DNA of 47,079 nt from NCBI RefSeq assembly GCF_025963695.1, contig NZ_JAOQAH010000037.1:1-47079 (forward strand), given 5' to 3'. Shown in pieces: positions 9,041 to 17,056 of the stretch (position 1 is the first letter of the stretch; every line of letters starts with the position of its first letter). The notes beneath the pieces are model-generated. The model was not told the origin of the DNA, searched no databases, and saw nothing but the letters and a program-made list of their open reading frames with translations. A program made the translations under genes and the position numbers. Source of the DNA: Segetibacter sp. (GTDB lineage Bacteria; Bacteroidota; Bacteroidia; Chitinophagales; Chitinophagaceae).

Positions 9041-10396
9041 ATGTGGCTAAACAATATCCTTGAGACTATCGGTAATACTCCGCTAATTAAATTAAACAAG
9101 ATTACTAAAGAACTTCCCTGCACGGTGCTGGCCAAAGTGGAATACTTCAATCCGGGTAATTCAATAAAAGACCGGATGGCTCTAAAGATGTTGGAAGAAG
9201 CTGAAAAGGCTGGTAAAATAAAACCAGGCGGAACTATTATAGAAGGAACCAGTGGCAATACAGGAATGGGGCTTGCGCTGGCTGCCGTTATAAAAGGATA
9301 CAAATGCATTTTTGCTACCACAGATAAACAATCAAAGGAGAAAGTTGATATACTAAAAGCAGTTGGTGCGGAAGTAATCGTTTGTCCAACCAACGTTGAT
9401 CCTGAAGATCCCAGAAGCTATTACTCGGTAGCAAAACGATTACCAAAGGAAATTCCAAACTCGTTTCATATGAACCAGTACGACAATTTTGCAAACCGCC
9501 AGGCACATTATGAAAATACGGGTCCGGAAATATGGGAGCAAACCGAAGGAAAAATTACACACCTGGTAATTGCTACAGGCACCGGAGGTACTATTACTGG
9601 AACAGGGCAATATTTAAAGGAAAAGAATAAAAACATTCAAATTTGGGCTATAGATGTTTATGGTTCTTTATTAAAAAAATATTTCGAGACAGGCGAGGTT
9701 GATATGAAAGAGGTGCACCCGTACATAACAGAAGGTATCGGCGAAGACTTTGTTCCTGCAAATTATGACATGAGCGTTATCGACAGGTTTGAGCAGGTAA
9801 CTGACAAGGAAGGAGCTGTTATGGCCCGGCGTATATCAAGAGAAGAAGGCATTTTTGTTGGATACAGTTCAGGTACTGCTTTACAAGGCTTGATGCAGTT
9901 GAAAAATGAATTAAAAAGGGATGACCTGGTGGTGGTTATTTTTCCAGACCATGGAAGCCGCTATGTGGGGAAGGTGTACAATGATCAATGGATGATGGAA
10001 AGAGGCTTTTTTGATGTAAAAACATTTAAAGACATCGTTAATACCCGAGTTTCGAAGACGCTGGTAACCGTTGAACCAAACCAAACAGTTGCGGAGGCGG
10101 TAGAGCTAATGCGAAAATATGATATTGAACACGTTCCGGTTATGGATGGAGAAGGTTTGGCGGGGGCGGTAAGTGAAAGTGGCCTATTTCAAAAAATATT
10201 TAGTAACCCCGAAATTAAAACAGCTACTATTTCAAGTGTGATAGAACCTGCCTATCCCGTAGTTTCATTTGACACGCCTGTAGAACGCCTCGGCAGCTTG
10301 ATTACAAAAGGTAATGGCGCCGTGATGGCAAAAGACGAAAGCGGAAACCTGCACATTGTTACTAAGTATGACGTGATTCAGAGTTTGGTAAAGTAG
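9041..10396 (+). CDS. Cystathionine beta-synthase (PLP enzyme with CBS-domain pair)
   Basis: The 451-residue enzyme has a fold-type-II PLP catalytic domain (about 1-320). Lys43 in NPGNSIKDRM is the Schiff-base lysine, EGTSGNTGMG binds the substrate carboxylate, and GTGGTITGTG holds the PLP phosphate. Residues about 335-451 are a tandem CBS (Bateman) module (VEPNQTVAEAVELMRKYDIE and VVSFDTPVERLGSLI), which in eukaryotic enzymes binds S-adenosylmethionine. The N-terminal haem-binding segment of animal enzymes is missing, as in other bacterial and yeast forms. The reaction is condensation of serine (or an activated serine) with homocysteine to cystathionine in transsulfuration. A cysteine synthase with regulatory CBS domains is the alternative. 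It stands alone and is followed by a repeat element. Confidence 0.88.
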   Translation: MWLNNILETIGNTPLIKLNKITKELPCTVLAKVEYFNPGNSIKDRMALKMLEEAEKAGKIKPGGTIIEGTSGNTGMGLALAAVIKGYKCIFATTDKQSKEKVDILKAVGAEVIVCPTNVDPEDPRSYYSVAKRLPKEIPNSFHMNQYDNFANRQAHYENTGPEIWEQTEGKITHLVIATGTGGTITGTGQYLKEKNKNIQIWAIDVYGSLLKKYFETGEVDMKEVHPYITEGIGEDFVPANYDMSVIDRFEQVTDKEGAVMARRISREEGIFVGYSSGTALQGLMQLKNELKRDDLVVVIFPDHGSRYVGKVYNDQWMMERGFFDVKTFKDIVNTRVSKTLVTVEPNQTVAEAVELMRKYDIEHVPVMDGEGLAGAVSESGLFQKIFSNPEIKTATISSVIEPAYPVVSFDTPVERLGSLITKGNGAVMAKDESGNLHIVTKYDVIQSLVK

Positions 10397-10447
10397 ACCG
10401 CAGTAACCACTTTCTGCTGTTTGGGAGAGGCGAATATTGTTGGCAAT

Positions 10448-10498
10448 GCAAAAGAGTGCGACGCAACAAAAGAAAAATAGTATTACAAATGCCGGTAC
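10448..10498 (+). repeat. Dispersed ~50-bp element, copy 2 (GCGACGC type)
   Basis: The copy starts GCAAAAGAGTGCGACGCAAC and ends TGCCGGTAC, 51 nt in all. It fills the gap between the 3' ends of the cystathionine beta-synthase gene and plsX. Confidence 0.75.
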
Positions 10499-10510
10499 AG
10501 AAAGAAAAAA

Positions 10511-11452
10511 TTAAGATTTAAACTGTTCGATAATATTACCACAGATATTAGAAGTAACCATTTTTTCAGCAAGATTTATCATATTAGAAAAAGCATTCGC
10601 GTTACTGATGCCGTGCCCAATTACCACAGGTTTCGCCACACCTAAAACAGGGGTACCGCCAACATTTTCGTAATTGAAGCGATGCAAAAAAGCATCAGAA
10701 ATGTTGCGTTGTTTGGCAGCTTCGTATAAACTTTCCGCCATTTTGAGGATGATGTTACCAGTAAAACCTTCACAAACCATAACATCGGCTTTATCAAGGA
10801 ACAGATCGCGCCCTTCAACGTTGCCTATGAAGTTAATAGCCGGGTTGTCTTTTAACAGAGGGTAGGCTGCCTGGGTTAGAACGTTTCCTTTGCCCTCCTC
10901 CTCTCCTACGTTCAATAATCCAACTTTGGGATTTTCTATACCAAAAACATCTTTAGCATAAAGGCTTCCCAACAAAGCAAATTGATTGAGGTTTTCGGGT
11001 TTGCAATCTGCATTTAGACCAACATCAAGCAAAATACCGGTTGAGCCATTTACTTTGGGAACAATGCTTGCAATTGCCGGCCGATGAACGCCACTGATAG
11101 CTTTAATACTGTACAATGCGCCAACTAGCATGGCGCCGGTATTGCCTGCACTGATGAAAGCATCTACCTTTCCTGAGGCAAGCATGTGAAAACCGATGGC
11201 TATTGAAGAGCGTTGTTTGTCTTTTAGAGCTTTGGTTGCATGTTCATGCATTCCTATCACCTCGGGCGCGTGGACCACTATTATCTCTGCGCGAACCACC
11301 CGATGGTGGGCTAGCAGCATTTTTAACTCGACTTCATTTCCTATACAAAAAAGATTAGCCGGAGAGGATGACGTAGATAAATATGTTTGCAGACCTTTCA
11401 CCGCTTCAAGCGGTGCAAAATCTCCACCCATCATATCTATACCAATATTCAT
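10511..11452 (-). CDS. plsX: Phosphate acyltransferase PlsX
   Basis: PlsX makes acyl-phosphate from acyl-ACP, the first step of the PlsX/PlsY route to phosphatidic acid. The 313-residue protein begins MNIGIDMMGGDFAP, the conserved PlsX start. I chose this ATG rather than one 22 codons upstream because the extra residues are not family-like. Further landmarks are HEHATKALKDKQRSS, FISAGNTGAML, GNVEGRDLF and VCEGFTGNIILKM. It is the third gene of the yceD-rpmF-plsX cluster common in bacteria. A strong hairpin terminator at 11521-11559 separates it from rpmF, so it may rely on readthrough or on its own promoter. Confidence 0.95.
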   Translation of the reverse strand: MNIGIDMMGGDFAPLEAVKGLQTYLSTSSSPANLFCIGNEVELKMLLAHHRVVRAEIIVVHAPEVIGMHEHATKALKDKQRSSIAIGFHMLASGKVDAFISAGNTGAMLVGALYSIKAISGVHRPAIASIVPKVNGSTGILLDVGLNADCKPENLNQFALLGSLYAKDVFGIENPKVGLLNVGEEEGKGNVLTQAAYPLLKDNPAINFIGNVEGRDLFLDKADVMVCEGFTGNIILKMAESLYEAAKQRNISDAFLHRFNYENVGGTPVLGVAKPVVIGHGISNANAFSNMINLAEKMVTSNICGNIIEQFKS

Positions 11453-11516
11453 ATAAGCTAAAAACTTTTTGAATAAAATAATAGAAGCTGAAAGTAAGTT
11501 AGGCTGGCTATAGCAC

Positions 11517-11559
11517 AAAAAAATTATTCATCCACTTTGTTGTAAGGGATGAATAATTT
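11517..11559 (-). terminator. Terminator or attenuator between rpmF and plsX
   Basis: A perfect 13-bp stem (11521-11533 with 11547-11559) is followed, on the minus strand, by a run of T. This is a strong intrinsic terminator after rpmF and before plsX. Confidence 0.8.
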
Positions 11560-11579
11560 TAAAAGTATTTGTCTTCCAG

Positions 11580-11774
11580 TTAAGCTTTTAAGGGCGCCTT
11601 TTCTGAAACCAGTTTTCCTTTATAAAATAACTTTCCTTCGCTTACATGCGCACGGTGACGTACATGTAGTTCACCTGTTGTAGAGTCTTTGCTTAAAGTA
11701 ACCGGCACGGCTTTATAATGTGTTCTTCGTTTTGCACTGCGTTGCTGCGAGTGTCTCCTCTTCGGATTAGGCAT
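11580..11774 (-). CDS. rpmF: 50S ribosomal protein L32
   Basis: The 64-residue basic protein begins MPNPKRRHSQQRSAKRRTHY, the typical L32 N-terminus, continues through LHVRHRAHVSEGKLFYKGK and is of normal length. The zinc-binding Cys pairs seen in some L32 forms are absent, so this is the zinc-free type. It lies 30 nt downstream of yceD in the conserved order that couples ribosome and phospholipid synthesis. An intrinsic terminator follows it directly. Confidence 0.96.
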   Translation of the reverse strand: MPNPKRRHSQQRSAKRRTHYKAVPVTLSKDSTTGELHVRHRAHVSEGKLFYKGKLVSEKAPLKA

Positions 11775-11804
11775 ATCTTAAATTTTAATAAATATCAAAA
11801 AACG

Positions 11805-12356
11805 TTATTGTAAATCTTTAAATTGATCAAGTCCCTTCCATACAGCACTCGATTCTGCTGCTTTAGCATCCTCCTCCATCTTCTTCAGCTTCTCCAGTAC
11901 TTCCTGGTTGCATTGCGGCCCGCCTACCTCATCTTCCTTACACATCCGTTGCATTGGGATGCTTAGGTTGATAAATTCGTAAATCCAGTCCTCCAAATGT
12001 AAATGACTCTCTCCTTTGCTGATATAATAAATGTCCGGATCATCTTCCTGGTCATTCATTACTTCCGGGTTATCTACCATTTTAACCACCAGGTTGAATT
12101 CGTCCCACAATTGCAACTGCAGGTTATTTCCACACCTGTCGCAAATGAGCTCCACTTTTCCGTCGACATCAAACCTGCAAAGCATGAAGCCAACCTTTTT
12201 ATCAAGCGTAAACTTTACGTTTGCTTCACAGTTCTTGAAATCCTGTTGTTGAAAGTCCTCGAAGAACTTGTCGTCTATTTTGTACGAAAAATGATGCACC
12301 CCTGGCTTCAATCCTACAAATGCAATCTCATATTCTCTCCTATGGCTCATACTCAT
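11805..12356 (-). CDS. YceD/DUF177 family protein
   Basis: The 183-residue protein is the DUF177 protein usually encoded upstream of rpmF; E. coli YceD and plant homologues affect 23S rRNA accumulation. A Cys pair in ICDRCGNNL (about residues 80-85) and two later Cys in MCKEDEVGGPQC form a likely zinc site. A conserved acidic phrase, DDPDIYYISKGESHLHLEDW, and INLSIPMQRMC are characteristic. Two in-frame ATGs (12356 and 12350) are both plausible starts. A promoter-like TACCTTCGCG lies just upstream. The divergent neighbour is the DUF3810 gene. Confidence 0.85.
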   Translation of the reverse strand: MSMSHRREYEIAFVGLKPGVHHFSYKIDDKFFEDFQQQDFKNCEANVKFTLDKKVGFMLCRFDVDGKVELICDRCGNNLQLQLWDEFNLVVKMVDNPEVMNDQEDDPDIYYISKGESHLHLEDWIYEFINLSIPMQRMCKEDEVGGPQCNQEVLEKLKKMEEDAKAAESSAVWKGLDQFKDLQ

Positions 12357-12366
12357 TTTTTGGGCA

Positions 12367-12376
12367 CGCGAAGGTA
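12367..12376 (-). promoter_or_regulatory. TACCTTCGCG promoter-like motif before yceD
   Basis: The minus strand reads TACCTTCGCG 10 nt before the yceD start. It matches a motif also found before the DUF3810 gene, infA, rplU and gtrA and looks like a -7 box variant (TAnnTTcG). Confidence 0.45.
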
Positions 12377-12504
12377 GGGATTTTCATCGAAGAAAAAGTA
12401 GCTTACTATATATGCATCGCAAAGTACAAGGCAGCGCGTGTTGTACTGGTACTTGCGATAACAATATTAGCCCCAAAAATACTACAATCATTTAAGCCGG
12501 TGCC

Positions 12505-12514
12505 TATCTTCGCG
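12505..12514 (+). promoter_or_regulatory. TATCTTCGCG promoter-like motif before the DUF3810 gene
   Basis: TATCTTCGCG lies 9 nt before the chosen ATG at 12524. Its position supports that start over the longer reading frame, whose N-terminal extension would span this motif. Confidence 0.45.
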
Positions 12515-12523
12515 CGGGCAAAC

Positions 12524-13618
12524 ATGGAAAAACAAAGAAATTTTAGAAAAACCACACTCGTTTCTGTCGCTTCTCTTCTGGTAATCAGTATTTTAATTAA
12601 AATCAGTTCCTATTTTCCGTTCTGGATCGAGAAAAATTACAGCCAGGGTATTTACCCCTACATTTCCTCTTTTTACAGGCTTACGTTTGGATGGATGCCT
12701 TTTAGTTTTGGAGATTTTTTTTATGCCGCTACAGGCCTGTTCCTGATTGTTGGTCTTATACGTTTTGTTAAGATTGTTGCAAGTAGAAGGTTTAAGCAAA
12801 TTAATTATAGAAAAATTTTCAAGAAGACATTTTTCGCCGTTTTTTCTATCTATATATACTTCAATCTTTCGTGGGGTTTAAACTATAATCGTCCTGGAAT
12901 TGCTTATCAGCTAGGGTTAACTCAGCAAGATTATAACGACAGTGATTTAAAGCTAATAACGGGCATTTTACTTAAAAAGGTTAATGAGAACAGGTTATTA
13001 TTAGGAACCGGAGATACACCCGCCAAGCCGTATAAAGAGCTATTTGAAGAAGCCAGCACCTCCTACCAGCAAGCATCCGTAACGTTTCCGTTTTTGAAGT
13101 ACAATTCAAAATCAATTAAAAAGTCGATGTATGGAAGAATGGGAAACTTTCTTGGTTTTTTAGGATATTACAACCCCTTCACCGGTGAAGCCCAGGTAAA
13201 TTTAACTCAGCCTCGTTTTTTGATACCTTTCGTCTCCTGCCATGAGATGGCGCACCAGTTGGGATATGCTAGTGAGAGTGAAGCAAATTTTGTAGGATAC
13301 TTAGCCGCCGTTAACTCCCGCGATACTTTATTTCATTATTCTGCTTATTTCGACTTGTTCAATTATGCAAACAGGCAATTACTTACAAGAGATTCTGTTT
13401 CAGCTATAAATAATTACCGGCAACTAGATCCCCTGGTTAAGAAAGATGAGGAAGAGTTACGGGAGTATTGGCAAAAGAGCGACAATATGATAGAACCATT
13501 AATAAAAATATTTTACGACCATTATCTAAAGGCTAATCAACAAGCTAAAGGTGTCAGGAGTTATAATGAAGTTATTGGCTGGCTAATTTCTTATCATAAA
13601 AAATACGGAAAGATTTAG
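12524..13618 (+). CDS. DUF3810 membrane protein with HExxH motif
   Basis: The 364-residue protein belongs to DUF3810, a family of unknown function. Hydrophobic N-terminal segments at about 8-28, 45-75 and 90-112 (the last ending at YIYFNLSWGLNYNRPG) anchor it in the inner membrane. A long C-terminal domain carries SCHEMAHQLGYASESEANF. The HEMAH (His240) plus a downstream Glu is the arrangement of gluzincin-type zinc proteases, so a peptidase role is plausible but unproven. I start it at the ATG giving MEKQRNFRK. The frame is open 68 codons further up, but that part lies across the divergent promoter region and yceD. Conserved family phrases include LGFLGYYNPFTGEAQVN. Confidence 0.82.
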   Translation: MEKQRNFRKTTLVSVASLLVISILIKISSYFPFWIEKNYSQGIYPYISSFYRLTFGWMPFSFGDFFYAATGLFLIVGLIRFVKIVASRRFKQINYRKIFKKTFFAVFSIYIYFNLSWGLNYNRPGIAYQLGLTQQDYNDSDLKLITGILLKKVNENRLLLGTGDTPAKPYKELFEEASTSYQQASVTFPFLKYNSKSIKKSMYGRMGNFLGFLGYYNPFTGEAQVNLTQPRFLIPFVSCHEMAHQLGYASESEANFVGYLAAVNSRDTLFHYSAYFDLFNYANRQLLTRDSVSAINNYRQLDPLVKKDEEELREYWQKSDNMIEPLIKIFYDHYLKANQQAKGVRSYNEVIGWLISYHKKYGKI

Positions 13619-13642
13619 CACAAACTATTTTCACCTCTCCGC

Positions 13643-14179
13643 TTAAAAACTATTCTTCCACATCATACTTTCAATTGGTTTATTTGGCTGTCCGCTATAT
13701 TTCGCGTTAGTCTTATTGTTGTATTTCACCTGCACTTCACCATCTACCGGAAAATATATTAATTGCCCAATAGGCATTCCCTTATATATCCGAACCGGCT
13801 GCTTGCAAGAAATTTCGAGTGTCCAGTTACCGCAAAAGCCTACATCACCTTTACCTGCTGTGGCGTGTATGTCAATTCCCAAACGTCCTGTTGATGACTT
13901 TCCTTCAAGAAAAGGAACATGTGCATGGCTCTCGGTGTACTCATCGGTTGCCCCCAGATAAAAATGCTGCGGCAGCAATACAAATCCTTCTTCAGGTATC
14001 TCAAAGTATTCAATTTTGTTGTGTTTTTTTGCATCCAGCACTGTGTCTACATACGTGGCCAGCCATTTGCCAAGGTGAACGTCGTAGCTATTGCTGCCGA
14101 GACTTTCTCTATCGTACGGCTCAATCTTTATAGTTCCTTTATCCATTTCTTCCAAAATCCTTTCGTCAGATAAAATCAT
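13643..14179 (-). CDS. dcd: dCTP deaminase
   Basis: The 178-residue enzyme converts dCTP to dUTP, feeding dTMP synthesis. The start MILSDERILEEMDKGTIKI is typical. The nucleotide-binding motif EGKSSTGRLGIDIHATAG is the usual EGRSSLARLGL..H.TAG in a Bacteroidota variant. GFCGNWTLEISC carries the catalytic Glu, followed by MPIGQLIYFPV and a C-terminal YSGQPNKPIES lid over the triphosphate. The length is close to normal (about 180-195). The bifunctional deaminase/diphosphatase form cannot be excluded by eye. It diverges from the phosphopantetheinyl transferase gene, and its leader contains an 8-bp palindrome at 14200-14224. Confidence 0.92.
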   Translation of the reverse strand: MILSDERILEEMDKGTIKIEPYDRESLGSNSYDVHLGKWLATYVDTVLDAKKHNKIEYFEIPEEGFVLLPQHFYLGATDEYTESHAHVPFLEGKSSTGRLGIDIHATAGKGDVGFCGNWTLEISCKQPVRIYKGMPIGQLIYFPVDGEVQVKYNNKTNAKYSGQPNKPIESMMWKNSF

Positions 14180-14199
14180 CAGTGTTTCTTTTTAGTTTG

Positions 14200-14224
14200 C
14201 CATAAGTATTGTTTACACTTATGG
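14200..14224. promoter_or_regulatory. Inverted repeat in the dcd leader region
   Basis: CCATAAGT (14200-14207) is mirrored by ACTTATGG (14217-14224), 21-45 nt upstream of the dcd start codon. It could be an operator or an RNA hairpin in the leader. A T-run follows on the plus strand, so a plus-strand terminator is an alternative. Confidence 0.35.
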
Positions 14225-14371
14225 AGTTTTTTAAAGCCTATGTAATCGTCTTTTTCTTTTGCTGGCAACATCGTTGCGACGCTCCATTCATCATTTTGCT
14301 ATCAATGAAGCAATTTGCATTAGTAGGAATATTGACCAAATAACCTTGTTACTCAATTGTTCTGCAAATAA

Positions 14372-14399
14372 AATTGTAAATCTGCAATCTATAAGATTG
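14372..14399. repeat. Heptamer-phased array before the PPTase gene
   Basis: Four consecutive heptamers read AATTGTA, AATCTGC, AATCTAT and AAGATTG, all opening with AA. The last 15 nt also form an inverted repeat (CAATCT-ATA-AGATTG). The array ends 11 nt before the start codon. Confidence 0.55.
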
Positions 14400-14410
14400 T
14401 AAATAGTAAA

Positions 14411-15043
14411 ATGCCTCTCTTTTATCAACAAAATATCAACGAAAGTACACGACTGGCAATATGGGAAATTGAGGAAGATGAAAGTTTTTTCAATTTGTCC
14501 ATCCCTATGCACAAGCAAATTACTCATCCGCTTAAAAAGCTACAGCACCTGGCAGGCCGTTATTTACTGCCGTTCTTATTTCAAGACTTTCCAAATGATG
14601 AGATTAAAATTGCTGACACACGAAAGCCATTTCTTCCTAATGAGCAATATCACTTCTCCATTTCCCACTGCAACAAATTTGCAGCGGCTATTGTAAGCAG
14701 CACAGCACGTGTAGGCATAGATGTAGAATTAATAACGCCTCGCCTTCATAAGATAAAGGCGAAGTTTTTACATGGTGACGAACTGAGGTTTGTGAATAGC
14801 CAGTTAGAGAGCCGGCAACTCACCCTTTTAAGTATATTATGGAGCGCAAAAGAAGCTATGTACAAATGGTATGGAGCAGGTGAAGTTGACTTTAGTGAAA
14901 TGATGAGAACATTTCCTTTTGAGGTGAATGCTGAGGGAACAATAAATGCGGCTTTTGTGAAATTTGACTTTCAGCACAAGCTGCTCTTACATTACAAACT
15001 GGTAAATGATCTGACGATGGTTTGGGTGGTTTCAGACAATTAA
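14411..15043 (+). CDS. 4'-phosphopantetheinyl transferase superfamily protein
   Basis: The 210-residue protein carries the Sfp/AcpS-superfamily magnesium and CoA motifs: GRYLLPFLF, then ISHCNKFAAAIVS, then VGIDVELITPRLHKI (Asp and Glu metal ligands) and WSAKEAMYKWYG (the W..KEA motif). The length and motif order indicate the Sfp-like pseudodimer rather than AcpS. It transfers the phosphopantetheine arm of CoA to carrier proteins; whether the target is the fatty-acid carrier or a secondary-metabolite synthase is not visible. No synthase genes are nearby, so a housekeeping role is possible. The gene is divergent from dcd. Confidence 0.88.
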   Translation: MPLFYQQNINESTRLAIWEIEEDESFFNLSIPMHKQITHPLKKLQHLAGRYLLPFLFQDFPNDEIKIADTRKPFLPNEQYHFSISHCNKFAAAIVSSTARVGIDVELITPRLHKIKAKFLHGDELRFVNSQLESRQLTLLSILWSAKEAMYKWYGAGEVDFSEMMRTFPFEVNAEGTINAAFVKFDFQHKLLLHYKLVNDLTMVWVVSDN

Positions 15044-15116
15044 TAACAGTTTTAGGTAATAAAACAATTATTAGGATTTGTATTAGAGGCATGGCTTTTG
15101 CAAAAAAGCAATCAAT

Positions 15117-16766
15117 ATGAAAAGACTGATTATTTACGCCTTAGTGTTAAGCCTTTTTGCCGCGTGCAATAGCAAAGATGAAAATGACTCCACTGACGAA
15201 GGAAAAACGGAACAGACTACCGAAAAAAAAATAAGTAAAAGGGACTACAGTATAAGCAGTTCAAATTCTTACACCGACCTCTTTTTAGATAGCCTGGCAG
15301 TTGAAAAGTACATTGCCGAAAATAAGGTTAATGATACCATTTCCCGGCGTATGAGAAGTTTTTACAACGCCCGAAATTACCAGTTCGCCTGGTTCTCAAG
15401 TGACGGTCCCACCGAGGAGGGTCGAAGCTTTTGGAACCTGCACGAGTACTCAACCACCTACAATCGGAATAACTCTTCGGACGACAAGAAACTGAAGAAA
15501 AAAATGGATTATCTTTTAAGTGAGGAGTCGGTAAGAGTGGGTGCCGGAGACAAATCAATGATTAATACAGAGATTTCAGTTACATCACACTTTATAGAGT
15601 ATATTCTTGAGAATTACCAGAAAGGCGAGATTAAGAGAAAAGAAATGGAACGATTTGTTCCATTTAAAAAGGCAGATGCTATGTATTTGGCAGACTCTTT
15701 ACTCACTAAAAAACATAAAGACAACAAGTATTATGCAGATGTAAACCCAGCATATCGTTTATTAAAAGAACAGCTTCAGAAATATTATGATATCACCAAA
15801 AGAGGTGGGTGGCAGCCTATCGTAACTAAACAAAAGACAATTAAGAAAGGCAGTTCTTCATCCGAAGTACTAGCTGTTAAAAAGAGACTTGAGGTTACCG
15901 GGGAAATGCAACCTGGAGATACCTCTCAATTGTTTGATGATCGGCTTGAAAATGCAGTTAAAGCGTTTCAGGTAAGCCGGGGACTTACTCCTACTGGCAC
16001 CATAACCAGTTCGCTAATAAAGGAAATGAACGTTTCGGCCCTTAAAAGAGTGGAGCAACTGTTGATTAATATGGGTAGAATGCGCTGGATGCTTACCCCC
16101 GAAACAGGAAATTTGCTCCTGGTAAACATACCCGAATTTATACTGCATGTTTACGAAGGAAAAAATGAAGCGTTTAGTATGGAGGTTGTTGTAGGAAAGG
16201 AAGGACATAATACCACCATGTTTACGGGTAATCTTAATCAGGTTGTGTTTAGCCCTTATTGGAATGTTCCTGTAAGCATTGTAAAAAATGAAATTCTCCC
16301 TGCAATGGCTAACGACCCTGACTACCTCTCGAGAAATAACATGGAAGAAGTTGCTGGTGGCGAAGATGGATTACCGGCAATCCGACAATTACCTGGACCT
16401 AAAAACTCTTTAGGTAAAGTGAAATTTTTATTCCCTAATAGTTACGACATCTATTTTCACGACACGCCCGCCAAGAGTTTGTTTAGCAGCGACAAGAGGG
16501 CTTTTAGCCACGGCTGTATAAGGCTGAGTGACCCAACAAAATTGGCACGATACGTTTTGCGGGATCAAACAGAATGGACACCGGAGAGAATAGATGAGGC
16601 AATGAACAGCGGCCAGGAGCAATTTGTAAAGGTAAAAAAGGCCATCCCGGTGCTTATTACCTACTACACGGCCTGGGTGGATGAAAATGGCGTTCTCAAT
16701 TTTAGAGATGACATATATAACCATGACGTCACACTTTCGAAAAAAATGTTTACTAATCCTTTATAA
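15117..16766 (+). CDS. L,D-transpeptidase lipoprotein (YcbB-like)
   Basis: The 549-residue protein begins with a lipoprotein signal (LFAAC, lipidated Cys17). Residues about 60-230 form the scaffold domain seen in YcbB-type enzymes (NYQFAWFSSDG). A peptidoglycan-binding domain follows at about 243-305 (GSSSSEVLAVKKRL, FDDRLENAVKAFQVSRGLTPTG). The YkuD catalytic domain at about 335-510 carries FSHGCIRLSDP with His465 and nucleophile Cys467, after FHDTPAKSLF. It should make 3-3 cross-links in peptidoglycan or attach proteins to it. All catalytic residues are intact. A strong intrinsic terminator follows at 16791-16814. Confidence 0.92.
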   Translation: MKRLIIYALVLSLFAACNSKDENDSTDEGKTEQTTEKKISKRDYSISSSNSYTDLFLDSLAVEKYIAENKVNDTISRRMRSFYNARNYQFAWFSSDGPTEEGRSFWNLHEYSTTYNRNNSSDDKKLKKKMDYLLSEESVRVGAGDKSMINTEISVTSHFIEYILENYQKGEIKRKEMERFVPFKKADAMYLADSLLTKKHKDNKYYADVNPAYRLLKEQLQKYYDITKRGGWQPIVTKQKTIKKGSSSSEVLAVKKRLEVTGEMQPGDTSQLFDDRLENAVKAFQVSRGLTPTGTITSSLIKEMNVSALKRVEQLLINMGRMRWMLTPETGNLLLVNIPEFILHVYEGKNEAFSMEVVVGKEGHNTTMFTGNLNQVVFSPYWNVPVSIVKNEILPAMANDPDYLSRNNMEEVAGGEDGLPAIRQLPGPKNSLGKVKFLFPNSYDIYFHDTPAKSLFSSDKRAFSHGCIRLSDPTKLARYVLRDQTEWTPERIDEAMNSGQEQFVKVKKAIPVLITYYTAWVDENGVLNFRDDIYNHDVTLSKKMFTNPL

Positions 16767-16790
16767 GGGCAAGATGGGAAAGAATATTCA

Positions 16791-16814
16791 AAAACCTGGA
16801 GACAGGTTTTTTTT
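16791..16814 (+). terminator. Intrinsic terminator of the L,D-transpeptidase gene
   Basis: AAAACCTG (16791-16798), loop GAGA, CAGGTTTT (16803-16810), then more T. It lies 25 nt after the stop codon. Confidence 0.9.
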
Positions 16815-16920
16815 ACTTATAGAACTGCCCAAAGCTTGTATGGTACTTTAGCCGAATTACTTACGGATTCATCGCTAGTGGGACTTACATGCCCCTTACA
16901 TGACCTTATCTTACCGGAAC

Positions 16921-16969
16921 TTCCATAACCCTTCTCTAACCCATATGGGGCTAGCGGAGGGTTATGGAA
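16921..16969. repeat. Nested palindrome
   Basis: TTCCATAACCCT (16921-16932) pairs perfectly with AGGGTTATGGAA (16958-16969). Inside the loop sits a second palindrome, CCCATATGGG (16940-16949). It lies between the convergent transpeptidase and cyanophycinase genes and lacks a T-run, so it is not a typical intrinsic terminator. Confidence 0.75.
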
Positions 16970-16982
16970 TATGGTTATACAA

Positions 16983-17032
16983 GTACAAGTGAGTGACACA
17001 ACCGGCGACGAATGAAGGACAAATGTGTGATC
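16983..17032 (+). repeat. Dispersed ~50-bp element, copy 3 (TGACAC type)
   Basis: The 5' part GTACAAGTGAGTGACACAAC matches the element well. The 3' end is poorly conserved, so the right boundary is set by the usual length. Confidence 0.6.
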
Positions 17033-17056
17033 AAAAAGTAGCATTCGGGCAGCCGA

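Larger units (their letters stand above)
16767..17056. other. Convergent intergenic region rich in palindromes
   Basis: This stretch contains the L,D-transpeptidase terminator, four CTTAC words between 16859 and 16917 (two within CTTACATG), the nested palindrome at 16921-16969 and a copy of the 50-bp element. No gene is recognised. Confidence 0.55.

Noticed and set aside
11453..11518. 22-codon extension of plsX
   Set aside because: The extra residues are unlike PlsX, whose conserved start MNIGIDMMGGDF is encoded at 11452.
12320..12523. N-terminal extension of the DUF3810 frame
   Set aside because: It overlaps the yceD start and the promoter motif at 12505; the family-like sequence begins at the ATG at 12524.
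14268..14290. A further copy of the 50-bp element upstream of the PPTase gene
   Set aside because: Only GTTGCGACGCTC resembles the core, with a changed base pattern and no recognisable ends; too degenerate to count.
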